This document shows positions 18,401-27,800 of a DNA stretch of 64,000 nt, piece after piece. The notes beneath the pieces were generated by a model. That model was given only the letters and a program-made list of their open reading frames with translations, searched no databases and was not told the origin of the DNA. A program made the translations under genes and the position numbers. Within the stretch, counting starts at the first letter, position 1. Every line of letters begins with the position of its first letter. Source of the stretch: JAWPMT01 sp965227935. Lineage in GTDB: Bacteria > Bacteroidota > Bacteroidia > Cytophagales > Cyclobacteriaceae. The stretch spans positions 682,001 through 746,000 of the forward strand of contig CBDDGS010000055.1 of assembly GCA_965227935.1 (NCBI GenBank), written 5' to 3'.

Positions 18401-21400
18401 TTCCGATGTTACCAGCGATGAATTGGAGATCGATCAGATCAGCCCGGGTGTAACTATCAATGAATTGAATTCATCAGATGCCACTCCTCTGATTACTGGA
18501 ACGGTTGATGATTCCGAAGCAGATATTGAGGTGACAGTGGATGGTCAGTCTTACCCTGCTGTGGTAGATGGAGTGAATTGGTCAGCTCAGGTAACCAATG
18601 CACTGAGTGACGGCACATACAATGTGGCAGTCACTGCCACGGACGAGGCCGGCAATGTCGGGACTGACAGTTCCAGCGATGAATTGGTGTTGAATGGAAC
18701 CAGTGTCACACCTACGGTGACCATTAATTCCCTCGAGACGTTCGCACTGAGCCCTGCACTCTCAGGTGATGTGGATGATGCTGACGCAACGATCGAAGTA
18801 GCAGTTGATGGTCAGGAGTACGATGGGGTTAATAATGGGGATGGGACCTGGAGTCTGGATGCAGGTACAATCGTTGACTTGGAGGTGGACACTTACGATG
18901 TCGCTGTAAGGGCCACCAGCCTGTCTAATCTCGTGGGTACGGACAACACAGGGGATGAGCTGCGCATTCTTCCATCAGCAGCGACACTCGAAGAGCCAAC
19001 GGAAATATCGATCAATTCATTCAAGGCGACCTGGTCCGAGTTGCAAGGAGGTGTTACTAGTTATGTTCTAGAGATCAGTGCCGTTGAGGATTTCTCTAGC
19101 ATTGTTGCCAGCTACCAGGTGTTGGCTGGTGGAGATAGCTTCTTTGTGGTACCTGGCTTGAGGTACAGTACCAATTACTATGTGCGTGTACAGGTCCTTT
19201 ATGGATCTGGAGATGTGTCGGAGTACTCAAATACCAAACTGGCGCGAACCCTCACAAACCCGAATACCGAGGTTGACTCGCTGGCTCTGGTGGCTATATA
19301 TGATGAGACTGGCGGGGATAATTGGACACAAAATACGAATTGGAAGACAGACAGGCTGGATACCTGGTTTGGCGTTACCGTCGAGGATGGACGAGTAACA
19401 GGTCTGGATCTGTCGAATAACAACTTATCTGGTGCGATCCTCGACGTAGCATCAGGGCTGGGCTTGCTCCGTGACCTGAATCTATCGAGCAATGAGTTGA
19501 CCGGCATTGGGAATGTTGAAGCCCTCACTAGCCTCGAGACCGCGGATGTTACAATTAACAGATTACCGTTTGGTGCCTTCCAAAACCTGAAGGCCCGGGC
19601 CTCGGAAGTGATATATGCCAACCAGGGGGAAGTATTGGAGCCGATAGTCACGCTGGAGGAGATCGGTACATCATACGAGTTCGATCGGCAAATAAGTGGT
19701 ACTGGCAACGTGTACAAATGGTTCAAGGATGAGACCAGGATTGCTCGCAGTGTTGCCACGTTTAGTGAGGAATTAACATCTTTTGATCAGGATGGGGTGT
19801 ATCATGTAGAGATCACGAATGCGGAATTTCCTGACCTAACGCTTATCTCTTCCTCGATCACGCTTAAAGTGAGTTCATTGGAAAGAGACGGGATTGCTCT
19901 GCTCGCCCTTTATAATGCTACCGGAGGTGACTTTTGGACGAATGGAGCCGACTGGCCCAACAATCCCAATGTCGACACCTGGGAAGGTGTGACTGTATCA
20001 GAGAATAGGGTTACCGGGCTAGACCTTAAAAACAGCAATCTGGTAGGTACGGTGCCAGCTGCTCTTTTGGACATTATCAACCTGCAATTCCTCGATCTTT
20101 CTGGAAACTTCATTTCGGGCATTCCTGATTTGACTCGTCTGGAAGACCTGACGGCGCCAAATGTTTCGGATAACCTCCTTGATTTTGCAGATCTCGAGGT
20201 AAATGCTACTATTCCGTCCATTAACTACCTGAACCAGAAGCCTTTTGGTGATCTGTTAGAGGCAAGGGTAAGAAAAGGCGCCACTTACAACATTCATCTC
20301 GACGTCGGTGGCAGTGCTAACACCTACAGCTGGGAATTTGTCGGCAAAGTCGACGGGGGATTGATCAATGAGAATTCCTCTTCTCTTCAGATCAAGAACC
20401 TCAACTACGAAAATATGGGTGATTACACCTTAATCGTTGAGAGCACGCTCGTACCCGATCTTAAGTTGCGAAGCGAACCACAAACCATCTTGGCGATTAC
20501 TGACATGGATATTTCTCCGGTCTATTTTGATCGGGATGGCAAAGAAGCCAGGCTTAGGGAAGGTGAAGCCTTCCTCTACGAAGTCACAAAGAGCGGCCCA
20601 TTTGATACCATCCAAGTTGAAACCATCAATTCCGCTGGAATTAAGTTCAAGGATGTAGTTCTTGGTGATTATCTGGTGTCGGTACGTACAGACACCTTAC
20701 TGGTCACAAGGACCGGGGGCCAGGTCGATTCTGTCCGGCTCTTGCCTACTTATTACTCCAGCTCCTTTCTGTGGGAAGAAGCCGAGACCATTCTCTTGAG
20801 AGAGAAGTTCGACGACCATCTTGTGATGCAAAAGAAGCCTACCGATGTTGAAAAAGGCGGCAACGAAATCAATCTCCTGGTAGAATCTGATTTTGAAAGT
20901 GAGGACGAGGCCAGAGTGCAAACTCGCCGGAAAGTGAAGCGAGCGGGCTGTTCACTACGTCGTCGAAGAAGGGCAACGGGTGGCCGTGGTATGAATGAAG
21001 ACGAATACGAGCTAATTGCGTACAAGGAGACCGACGACGACGGCCGTGTGACATTCCCTGACCTTCCGGATGGGTTCTATAAGCTGAACATCGAATATCC
21101 TGGAGTGCCCATGGATCCCAACTCTTACATCGAATTTGAAATTGGTGAAGGGGGCCTTGAAGACAACACCCTCACATTAGAGGCAACTGTTGACGAAACA
21201 GGCATTGCCGTAGAGTTGGTAGAAGTATTGGCCCTACCGAGGGATTACTTGCAGCATCTCGAGGTATATCCAAACCCGGTAGTCAATGAATTGACCGTGA
21301 AGTACTCGAAGAGATCTTCGTCTGAACTTCTGTTGATCATGACAGATTTGAATGGCAAAACGGTCTATCAGGACTCGCTTGAAAGAGGTTTCGACAAGGA

Positions 21401-21512
21401 GGTAGAGGTAGATGTAAGTGCTTTCAACGAAGGAATTTATCTCTTGAGATTGTACAGTCCACAAATGGATGAGGGTATTGCTACCCATAAGCTGGTTATT
21501 TCCAGAAAATAG
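12447..21512 (+). CDS. Giant T9SS-exported adhesin 2 with 16 near-identical Ig-like repeats
   Basis: The 3021-aa product starts with a signal peptide (MRFLLLLLMVASSATVGWAQ). Residues about 21-460 form an SBBP-like beta-propeller (repeated VDFDPGAG, VFVAGTFEN and similar strands). Residues 464-1808 are 16 tandem Ig/PKD-like units of 84 residues (the first has 85), each with two cysteines (ALVCFNS and CNDPS). Four more diverged Ig-like units follow to about 2178, then FN3, LRR (DETGGDNWT entry, LDLSNNNLSG), Ig-like, a second LRR, Ig-like, the CnaB-like domain with the Cys/Arg motif at 2826-2847, and a T9SS tail (LEVYPNPVVNELTV). It is a likely surface adhesin in which the repeats act as a stalk holding the propeller away from the cell. 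The start is chosen because the signal peptide begins exactly here. Confidence 0.9.
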   Translation: MRFLLLLLMVASSATVGWAQSLEWSFSIGDAASQVANDVATPVDDSTYVVGHFLGNVDFDPGAGNAFIDASGTQAGYLAAYDDFGSYYLAVAVTSASTATISAVAVDSKNDVFVAGTFENTLDAPGVTQLSVGVGNEAAFVAKFDPQTGNFLWAEAIDLADPMTIGGIATDGDDVYVIGTYVGANPAFEEVFVRKYNGATGGAPVITGNYTGNQPDYGLGIVAPTAGAHYFIVGLYKNTIDFGNGVSLSGGPDDEGFLAKFEKVDGDAVAAIAIQGTAATSVQEIVADGNGDLWIAGHFSNFVTPAGGPQLSKTGNQQEIFFAKYDNAFNYQLAGVLGANGDDVVSSLAVDASERIYIAGQFSNTIDLDPGGGTDSKTPLGVSDLFVSILDTDSNYINGFQIGGAGATVDPGGITTRSGNRLILHGSFDNAAVDFDPFTVGSQTLSYVEGGDVFVEDLSLCLTATADAGSDALVCFNSTHQLAATAMNATAIAWSTSGSGTFNDASLEDPIYTFSAADIAAGTVTLTMSVDGTCNDPSSDVVLTIDPEATADAGSDALVCFNSTHQLAATATNGTILWTTSGSGTFDDDTSEDPIYTFSAADIAAGTVTLTMSVDGSCNDPSDAVVLTIDPEATADAGSDALVCFNSTHQLAATATNGTILWTTSGSGTFDDDTSEDPIYTFSAADIAAGTVTLTMSVDGSCNDPSDAVVLTIDPEATADAGSDALVCFNSTHQLAATATNGTILWTTSGSGTFDDDTAEDPIYTFSAADIAAGTVTLTMSVDGSCNDPSDAVVLTIDPEATADAGSDALVCFNSTHQLAATATNGTILWTTSGSGTFDDDTAEDPIYTFSAADIAAGTVTLTMSVDGSCNDPSDAVVLTVDPEATADAGSDALVCFNSTHQLAATATNGTILWTTSGSGTFDDDTSEDPIYTFSAADIAAGTVTLTMSVDGSCNDPSDAVVLTVDPEATADAGSDALVCFNSTHQLAATATNGTILWTTSGSGTFDDDTSEDPIYTFSAADIAAGTVTLTMSVDGSCNDPSDAVVLTIDPEATADAGSDALVCFNSTHQLAATATNGTILWTTSGSGAFDDDTSEDPIYTFSAADIAAGTVTLTMSVDGSCNDPSDAVVLTIDPEATADAGSDALVCFNSTHQLAATATNGTILWTTSGSGTFDDDTSEDPIYTFSAADIAAGTVTLTMSVDGSCNDPSDAVVLTIDPEATADAGSDALVCFNSTHQLAATATNGTILWTTSGSGTFDDDTSEDPIYTFSAADIAAGTVTLTMSVDGSCNDPSDAVVLTIDPEATADAGSDALVCFNSTHQLAATATNGTILWTTSGSGTFDDDTSEDPIYTFSAADIAAGTVTLTMSVDGTCNDPSDAVVLTIDPEATADAGSDALVCFNSTHQLAATATNGTILWTTSGSGTFDDDTAEDPIYTFSAADIAAGMVTLTMSVDGTCNDPSSDVVLTIDPEATADAGSDALVCYNSTHQLAATATNGTILWTTSGSGTFDDDTSEDPIYTFSAADIAAGTVTLTMSVDGSCNDPSDAVVLTIDPEATADAGSDALVCFNSTHQLAATATNGTILWTTSGSGTFDDDTAEDPIYTFSAADIAAGTVTLTMSVDGSCNDPSDAVVLTIDPEATADAGSDALVCFNSTHQLAATATNGTILWTTSGSGTFDDDTSEDPIYTFSAADIAAGTVTLTMSVDGSCNDPSDAVVLTIDPEATADAGSDALVCFNSTHQLAATATNGTILWTTSGSGTFDDDTSEDPIYTFSAADIAAGTVTLTMSVDGSCNDPSDAVVLTVDPGPTTPTIDFLTTNDPTPEITGTADAGNTLTVLVAGATYTTVADGNGDWLIDTENDTPVSGTFNPDLNGTNEVGVTASDAGCDNTDVSANELTIDTTDPAIPTVNSLVTNDDTPELSGEAESGSTVTVTVAGATYTTTSDGTWTVDTGSDTPTAGAFSPVVNGTNEVEVTSTDAALNSASDVTSDELEIDQISPGVTINELNSSDATPLITGTVDDSEADIEVTVDGQSYPAVVDGVNWSAQVTNALSDGTYNVAVTATDEAGNVGTDSSSDELVLNGTSVTPTVTINSLETFALSPALSGDVDDADATIEVAVDGQEYDGVNNGDGTWSLDAGTIVDLEVDTYDVAVRATSLSNLVGTDNTGDELRILPSAATLEEPTEISINSFKATWSELQGGVTSYVLEISAVEDFSSIVASYQVLAGGDSFFVVPGLRYSTNYYVRVQVLYGSGDVSEYSNTKLARTLTNPNTEVDSLALVAIYDETGGDNWTQNTNWKTDRLDTWFGVTVEDGRVTGLDLSNNNLSGAILDVASGLGLLRDLNLSSNELTGIGNVEALTSLETADVTINRLPFGAFQNLKARASEVIYANQGEVLEPIVTLEEIGTSYEFDRQISGTGNVYKWFKDETRIARSVATFSEELTSFDQDGVYHVEITNAEFPDLTLISSSITLKVSSLERDGIALLALYNATGGDFWTNGADWPNNPNVDTWEGVTVSENRVTGLDLKNSNLVGTVPAALLDIINLQFLDLSGNFISGIPDLTRLEDLTAPNVSDNLLDFADLEVNATIPSINYLNQKPFGDLLEARVRKGATYNIHLDVGGSANTYSWEFVGKVDGGLINENSSSLQIKNLNYENMGDYTLIVESTLVPDLKLRSEPQTILAITDMDISPVYFDRDGKEARLREGEAFLYEVTKSGPFDTIQVETINSAGIKFKDVVLGDYLVSVRTDTLLVTRTGGQVDSVRLLPTYYSSSFLWEEAETILLREKFDDHLVMQKKPTDVEKGGNEINLLVESDFESEDEARVQTRRKVKRAGCSLRRRRRATGGRGMNEDEYELIAYKETDDDGRVTFPDLPDGFYKLNIEYPGVPMDPNSYIEFEIGEGGLEDNTLTLEATVDETGIAVELVEVLALPRDYLQHLEVYPNPVVNELTVKYSKRSSSELLLIMTDLNGKTVYQDSLERGFDKEVEVDVSAFNEGIYLLRLYSPQMDEGIATHKLVISRK
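13836..17870 (+). repeat. 16 tandem 252-bp coding repeats (first unit 255 bp)
   Basis: Each unit encodes 84 residues from ATADAGSDALVC to VVLTIDPE. Units 2-16 differ only at scattered, mostly synonymous sites and a few residues (for example T/S/A before EDPIY, one F-to-Y at CFNS, one T-to-A at SGSGTF). The similarity suggests recent expansion or ongoing gene conversion, and such an array should change copy number easily. Confidence 0.97.
20922..20987 (+). other. Invariant Cys/Arg-rich motif in adhesin 2
   Basis: Codons 2826-2847 encode the same 22 residues as in adhesins 1, 3 and 4, again 174 residues before the C-terminus, with different synonymous codons. Confidence 0.85.
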
Positions 21513-21606
21513 CCTATGCGAAGCAGGAGAACCATAAATACCTCGGAGTGACGCAGGAGCTTTAGGCGCCATATTGAAGTCAGATTGAACCGGGAAAATG
21601 CGTACT

Positions 21607-21684
21607 TGAATGGGAATTTTCCATGAGTAAAAGCCAATTTTTTCTGATAAAAGGTAAAATTTCTGAGAATTTTGTCTACCTTCA
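21607..21684 (+). promoter_or_regulatory. Candidate promoter module of adhesin 3
   Basis: TGAATGGGAATTTTCC starts at 21607 and TACCTTCA at 21677, 70 bp apart, with GAATT 10 bp before the second box. The pair matches the regions upstream of adhesins 2 and 4. The transcript would then carry a leader of about 170 nt. The rest of the 341-bp gap between genes (21513-21853) shows no gene and no obvious terminator for adhesin 2. Confidence 0.55.
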
Positions 21685-21853
21685 CGAAACGATTGGTAAC
21701 GTAGCACGTACGCGCCGTCTCCAGTCACGGTTGTAAAACCACAAAATGACTAAAGAGCCTGAAGACTTGTCACGGCATTTCTCTTCGCTCTCTCAAATTA
21801 CATCAAGTCTCTATCGCGTTTCCGGCGTTTCAACAAACTCCAATTGTATTGGT

Positions 21854-24800
21854 ATGAGAATCGCCAGTTTCATTATCCTGCTTCTGATTTCAACTTTGTG
21901 TCTCGCACAGAGTAGCCAGTGGGCTTTCCGTCTGGATGAAGACCTTGAGGGCACCCAGGGGCAATTCTCGAATGACATCACCACTGATGATCAGGGGAAC
22001 GCATACATAGTTGGTTATTTCCTGGGCCAGGTAGATTTCGATCCCGGTGTGGGAACAGCAATTTTCGACGCCGGTGGCCAACCCACAGGCTATCTGGCAT
22101 CTTATGATGAAGATGGCAATCACCGTTTTTCCATTGCCTTCAATACTTCCAGTCAGGCGACTGTCAGCACTGTCGCAGTAGATGCTCAGGGAAATGTTTT
22201 CGTTGCCGGGAGTTACAGCCAGACACTGCAGGCCTCCGTCGATGGCCTTAATCTTGGTACAGAGGCTCAGGCATTATTTGCCGCGAAGTACAATGTTGCG
22301 ACAGGATCTTTTGATTGGGCACAGAGTTTCGACGCCTCGGGCGTAGTGAGCATTGGGGGCATCGATACCGACGGGACTGATTTCTATATGACTGGTGGAT
22401 TTACGGGTGATCTCACGATTTTCGAAAATACCTATAGTTCTATGGCCACGGACATGTACTTCATGGTCCTCAGTGGCAGTGACGGTTCCCTGAGTCGCGA
22501 AGAGCAGGTTTATGGGGGAAATGACGACCAGGTAGCATTGGATATTGTTGTGTCAACAACTGGTGACTATTTTCTTGCTGGTTACTTCAAAACAACAATC
22601 AATTTCGATCAAACACCCTTGACCGGCGGCAATGAGAATGGTTTTCTGGTCCATTTTGGCCCTGATGGTTCTTTTCAGCAAAATGTGGCCATAAATGGCA
22701 ATGACATTCAATATGCGACATCGCTTGGGCTAGACGGCGAGGGCAATGTGTTACTGGGGGGAGAATATAAGGCGATCGCAGATTTTGGGGGGATTCAACT
22801 GCCCCAGTTGGGAGCAGATTTTGACCTTTTCGTGGCGAAGTACAGCAGTTCATTAGAAATCATCTGGGCAAAGGCTTTTGGTTCGAGCAACCGGGATTTT
22901 GCCAAGGGCATTGCAGCCGATGCGGCAAACAACATCTACTTCTCTGGTGATTTCGAAGCGACCATCGACCTTGACCCCGGAGTTGGTACATCTAATGTCG
23001 TCCCATTCAAGAAAGACATTTTTGTCACCATCCTTGACACCGATGGTGAATTCAAATTGGGATATCAAGTAGGTGGAGGAGACAGTGAGACAGCAGGAGC
23101 AGGCCTCGCGCTAGGGTCTCAAGATGCAGTACTGATTCATGGACAGTTCAACACTTCTGCAGTAGACTTTGATCCTTCAGAAGCGGAGCTGCTGCTCTCG
23201 CCTCAGGGAGATTTTGACGTCTTCCTTCAGAATGTCCAGCCGTCGGACTTGGTCGCCCCTGTGGTGACAGTGAATTCCCTGGCTATCAGCAACAGCAATC
23301 CTACTCTGACGGGGACAGTGGATGACCCTACGGCGAGTATCATCGTCAGTGTAAACGCCATCGATTACGAGGCTGAAAACACAGGCGCAGCATGGAATGT
23401 AACTGTTGAGAATTCGCTGGAGGACGGAATTTATGATGTGTCTGTATCAGCAACCGATTCTGCTGGCAACGAGGGGACCGACGCTACACAGGATGAATTG
23501 ACGATCGACACCACTGCTCCTACAGTCGCGGTTGATGCATTGACTTTGAATGATAACACGCCCACACTGACTGGAACGATCGACGACGCCTCAGCAAGCA
23601 TCGTCGTAACTATTGACGGCATGGATTACGAGGCCACGAACAATGGCGCATCGTGGACTGTGACTGTTGAGAATGTATTGGCTGATGGCACCTACGACGT
23701 AGCTGTGACTGCGACTGACGCAGTTGGCAACGAAGGAACTGACGTTACGCAGGATGAATTGACGATCGACACCACTGCTCCTACAGTCGCGGTTGATGGA
23801 TTGACGACGAATGACAACACACCTACCCTGACTGGAACAATCGACGACGCTTCAGCGAGCATCATCGTCACTGTCGACGGTGTTGATTACGAGGCCACGA
23901 ACAATGGCGCATCGTGGACAGTGACGGTTGAGAATGCCTTGGCTGATGGCACTTACGATGTGTCTGTTGCTGGGACTGATGCTGTAGGTAACGAAGGAAC
24001 GGACGCTACGCAGGATGAGCTGACGATCGACACCACTGCTCCTGCAGTTGTAGTGGATGCTTTGACGACGAATGACAACACACCTACCCTGACTGGAACA
24101 ATCGACGACGCCTCAGCAAGCATCATCGCTACTGTTGATGGCATCGATTATGAGGCCACGAACAATGGCGCATCGTGGATTGTGACTGTTGAGAATGCAT
24201 TGGCTGATGGCACTTACGATGTGTCTGTTGGTGGGACTGATGCTGTAGGTAACGAAGGAACTGACACTACGCAGGATGAGCTGACAATCGACACCACTGC
24301 TCCTGCAGTTGTAGTGGATGCTTTGACGACGAATGACATCACACCTACCCTGACTGGAACAATCGACGACGCTTCAGCGAGCATCATCGCTACTGTTGAT
24401 GGCATTGATTACGAGGCCACGAACAATGGCGCATCCTGGACTGTGGAGGTTGAGAATGCATTGGCTGATGGCACCTACGACGCAGCTGTGACTGCGACTG
24501 ACGCAGTTGGCAACGAAGGAACTGACGCTACGCAGGATGAATTGACGATCGACACCACCGCTCCTGCTGTTGCAGTGGATGCATTGACTACGAATGATAA
24601 CACGCCTACCCTGACTGGAACAATCGACGACGCTTCAGCGAGCATCATCGCTACTGTTGATGGCATCGATTATGAGGCCACGAACAATGGCGCATCGTGG
24701 ACTGTGACTGTTGAGAATGCATTGGCTGATGGCACCTACGACGTAGCTGTGACTGCGACTGACGCAGTTGGCAACGAGGGAACGGACGCTACGCAGGATG

Positions 24801-27800
24801 AGTTGACGATCGACACTACGGCTCCCGCAATTGCAGTGGATGCATTGACTTCGAATGATAACACGCCCACACTGACTGGAACAATCGACGACGCTTCAGC
24901 GAGCATCATCGTCACTGTCGACGGCGTTGATTATGAGGCCACGAACAATGGCGCATCGTGGACAGTGACTGTTGAGAATGCCTTGGCTGATGGCACCTAC
25001 GATGTGTCTGTGGCTGGGACTGATGCTGTAGGTAACGAAGGAACTGACGCTACGCAGGATGAATTGACGATCGACACCACAGTTCCTGAAGTTGTAGTGG
25101 ATGCTTTGACGACGAATGACAACACACCTACCCTGACTGGAACAATCGACGATGCTACGGCGAGCATCCTCGTCACTGTCGACGGCGTTGATTACGAGGC
25201 CACGAACAATGGCGCATCGTGGACTGTGACTGTTGAGAGCGCTTTGGCCGATGGCACTTACGATGTGTCTGTTTCTGTAACTGACGCAGTTGGCAACGAA
25301 GGAACTGACGCTACCCAAGATGAATTGATGGTCGATGCGACAGCACCTGTTGTGACCATTGACCCCTTAAACTCCTCCGACAACACCCCTCAGCTGACAG
25401 GGACGGTAGATGACGGCAACAGTTCTGTTCTCGTGACGGTTAGTAGCCAGGAGTATGCGGCAGTAGTCGATGGGGCAATTTGGACCGTGCAGGTCGCGCA
25501 ACCCCTGGATGATGGTACGTACAACGTCATCGTGGAGGCAACAGATGCATTGGGCAATGTGGGTACAGATAACTCAACCGATGAGCTTGTCTTGGCTGGT
25601 GCCAATTCCATTCCGACTGTTACCATCGCGTCGCTCGAGACTTTCAACTTCACGCCGGGCCTCACTGGTGAGATCAATGATCCTGAGGCCACAATTAGCG
25701 TACTCATTGATGGGAAAAGTTATGACGCCATCAACAATGGCGATGGTTCATGGACGCTACCGGAGGCTGTGATTGATCCTTTGGAAGTCGGAGCATATGA
25801 TGTGAACGTGAGTGCCACCAACCTTTCTGATCTGGTGGGTACGGACAACACAGGTGATGAAGTCACTATCCTTCCAACCATCCCAGTGCTGAATGAGGCC
25901 ACGGAAGTCACTTTAAGCTCTTTCAACATTAGCTGGCAAAAAGTCGAAGGCGGTGTTGATCGGTATGTCCTGCAGGTCAGTGATGACAGCGACTTCTCGA
26001 ATATCGTCGGGAGCTATCAAAGCTTGGCAGATGACAATCCGGCTCAAACTGTTGAGGGACTCAATTACGCGACCACTTATTTCTCAAGAATTCGGGTATC
26101 CTTTAACTCTGGTGTTGTATCGGACTATTCTAACACTGTGTCAGCCCGCACGTTGCTGGATGGAAATACACAACTTGACTCGACGGCCCTTGTTGCCATT
26201 TACGATGAGACCGATGGAGACAGCTGGACAAACAACACCAACTGGAAGCAGGGTCGACTAGAGACTTGGTTTGGCGTGACTGTAGAGAATGGCAGAGTGA
26301 TCGCCCTGAATCTCGCTTCCAACAACCTCACGGGTGCTGTTCTGGAGGTAGTCGGTGGTTTGGGTGCATTGAAAGAGCTGGATCTTTCAAATAACGACCT
26401 GACAGATTTTGGCAACGTAAATCAGCTAGCCAGCCTGGAGACCGTCGATGTTTCAGGAAACAGACTGGCCTTTGGAGCGCTACAGAACCTTCAAAACACC
26501 GGAGCGGCGATCACCTACAACAACCCTGGCGAATTGCTGGAATCCTTGGCAGTTCTCCGGGAGCAAGGGTCCCCTTACGAAATGGACCGCGTGGTCACTG
26601 GTGTGGGCAATACATATCAGTGGTACAAGGACAGCACCATGATTGCTCACTTCAATGGCGGGTTTACAATCGACGTCGATTCTTTTGATCAGGAAGGGAC
26701 CTACTATGCGGAAGTAAGGAACGCTGATTTTCCTGATCTCGTCTTAGTCACTGCCCCTATTGCTTTAAAAGTGAGCTCGCTGGAAAGAGACAGAGAATCC
26801 CTGAGGGCCCTCTACCAGGCGACTAATGGTCCCGAGTGGACGAATAATACCAACTGGGATGATAATCCCAATGTCATAACCTGGGAGGGAGTCATCGTTG
26901 GTGAGAACAGAGTGATTGGTTTGAGACTGCCAGGTAATAACCTCCGCGGAGAGATTCCTAACGAACTGCTCGATATCGTCAATCTTGAGTTCCTTGACCT
27001 TTCCGGGAATGCTATTTCTCGCATACCGGACCTGCGAAGCCTGTCAAAGCTGACAGCCCCGGACGTTTCTAGCAACTTGTTGGATTTTGATGATCTGGAA
27101 CTCAATCTGGAGATCCCTAGTATCTACTATGCGAATCAGAAGATCGATGGAGAACCCACGGAGACGAAGTTGGCGAGAGGTACGAGTTTCACGCTCTCTG
27201 CAAATGTCGGTGGCACTGCCAATTCCTATCAGTGGTACTATAAGGGCGCAAATGATGAAGGGGCCATTGATGGAGCGAAATCTGCTACGTACGATATCAA
27301 TGAGATCGACTATGACAACATGGGAGAGTATTGGGTAGAAGTTACAAATCCGCTGGTTCCAGGGCTTAGGCTGACCACTGCACCCCAGAAGGTATTGGCC
27401 ACAACAGAAATGGTCTTCTCACCTACTTATCGTGATGCAACAGGGTCGACAGTTGGCTTGGATGAAGGGGAAGGATACCTACTGAAAGTGAAGGAGGGAG
27501 CAGCTTATGATACGCTTGATGCGCAAGCGGTGACTGCGGCCGGACTGCTTTTCGAGGACGTGGTGCTGGGAGATTACGTAGTCGCGGTGAGAACTGATAC
27601 ACTATTGATTCGCGGAAGCGGTGGAATGATTGACTCGGTTCGACTGCTACCTACCTATTTCCAAAATGCTCTTTTCTGGGAAGAAGCGACAGTCCTGCAG
27701 GTAAGAGGTGCAGTGGAGGAGGAGTTGAAGATGGAGAGGCGACCTGTTAACGTTGAGGTAGGCCAAAATCAGGTGCTACTTACGGTGGAGTCAGATTTCG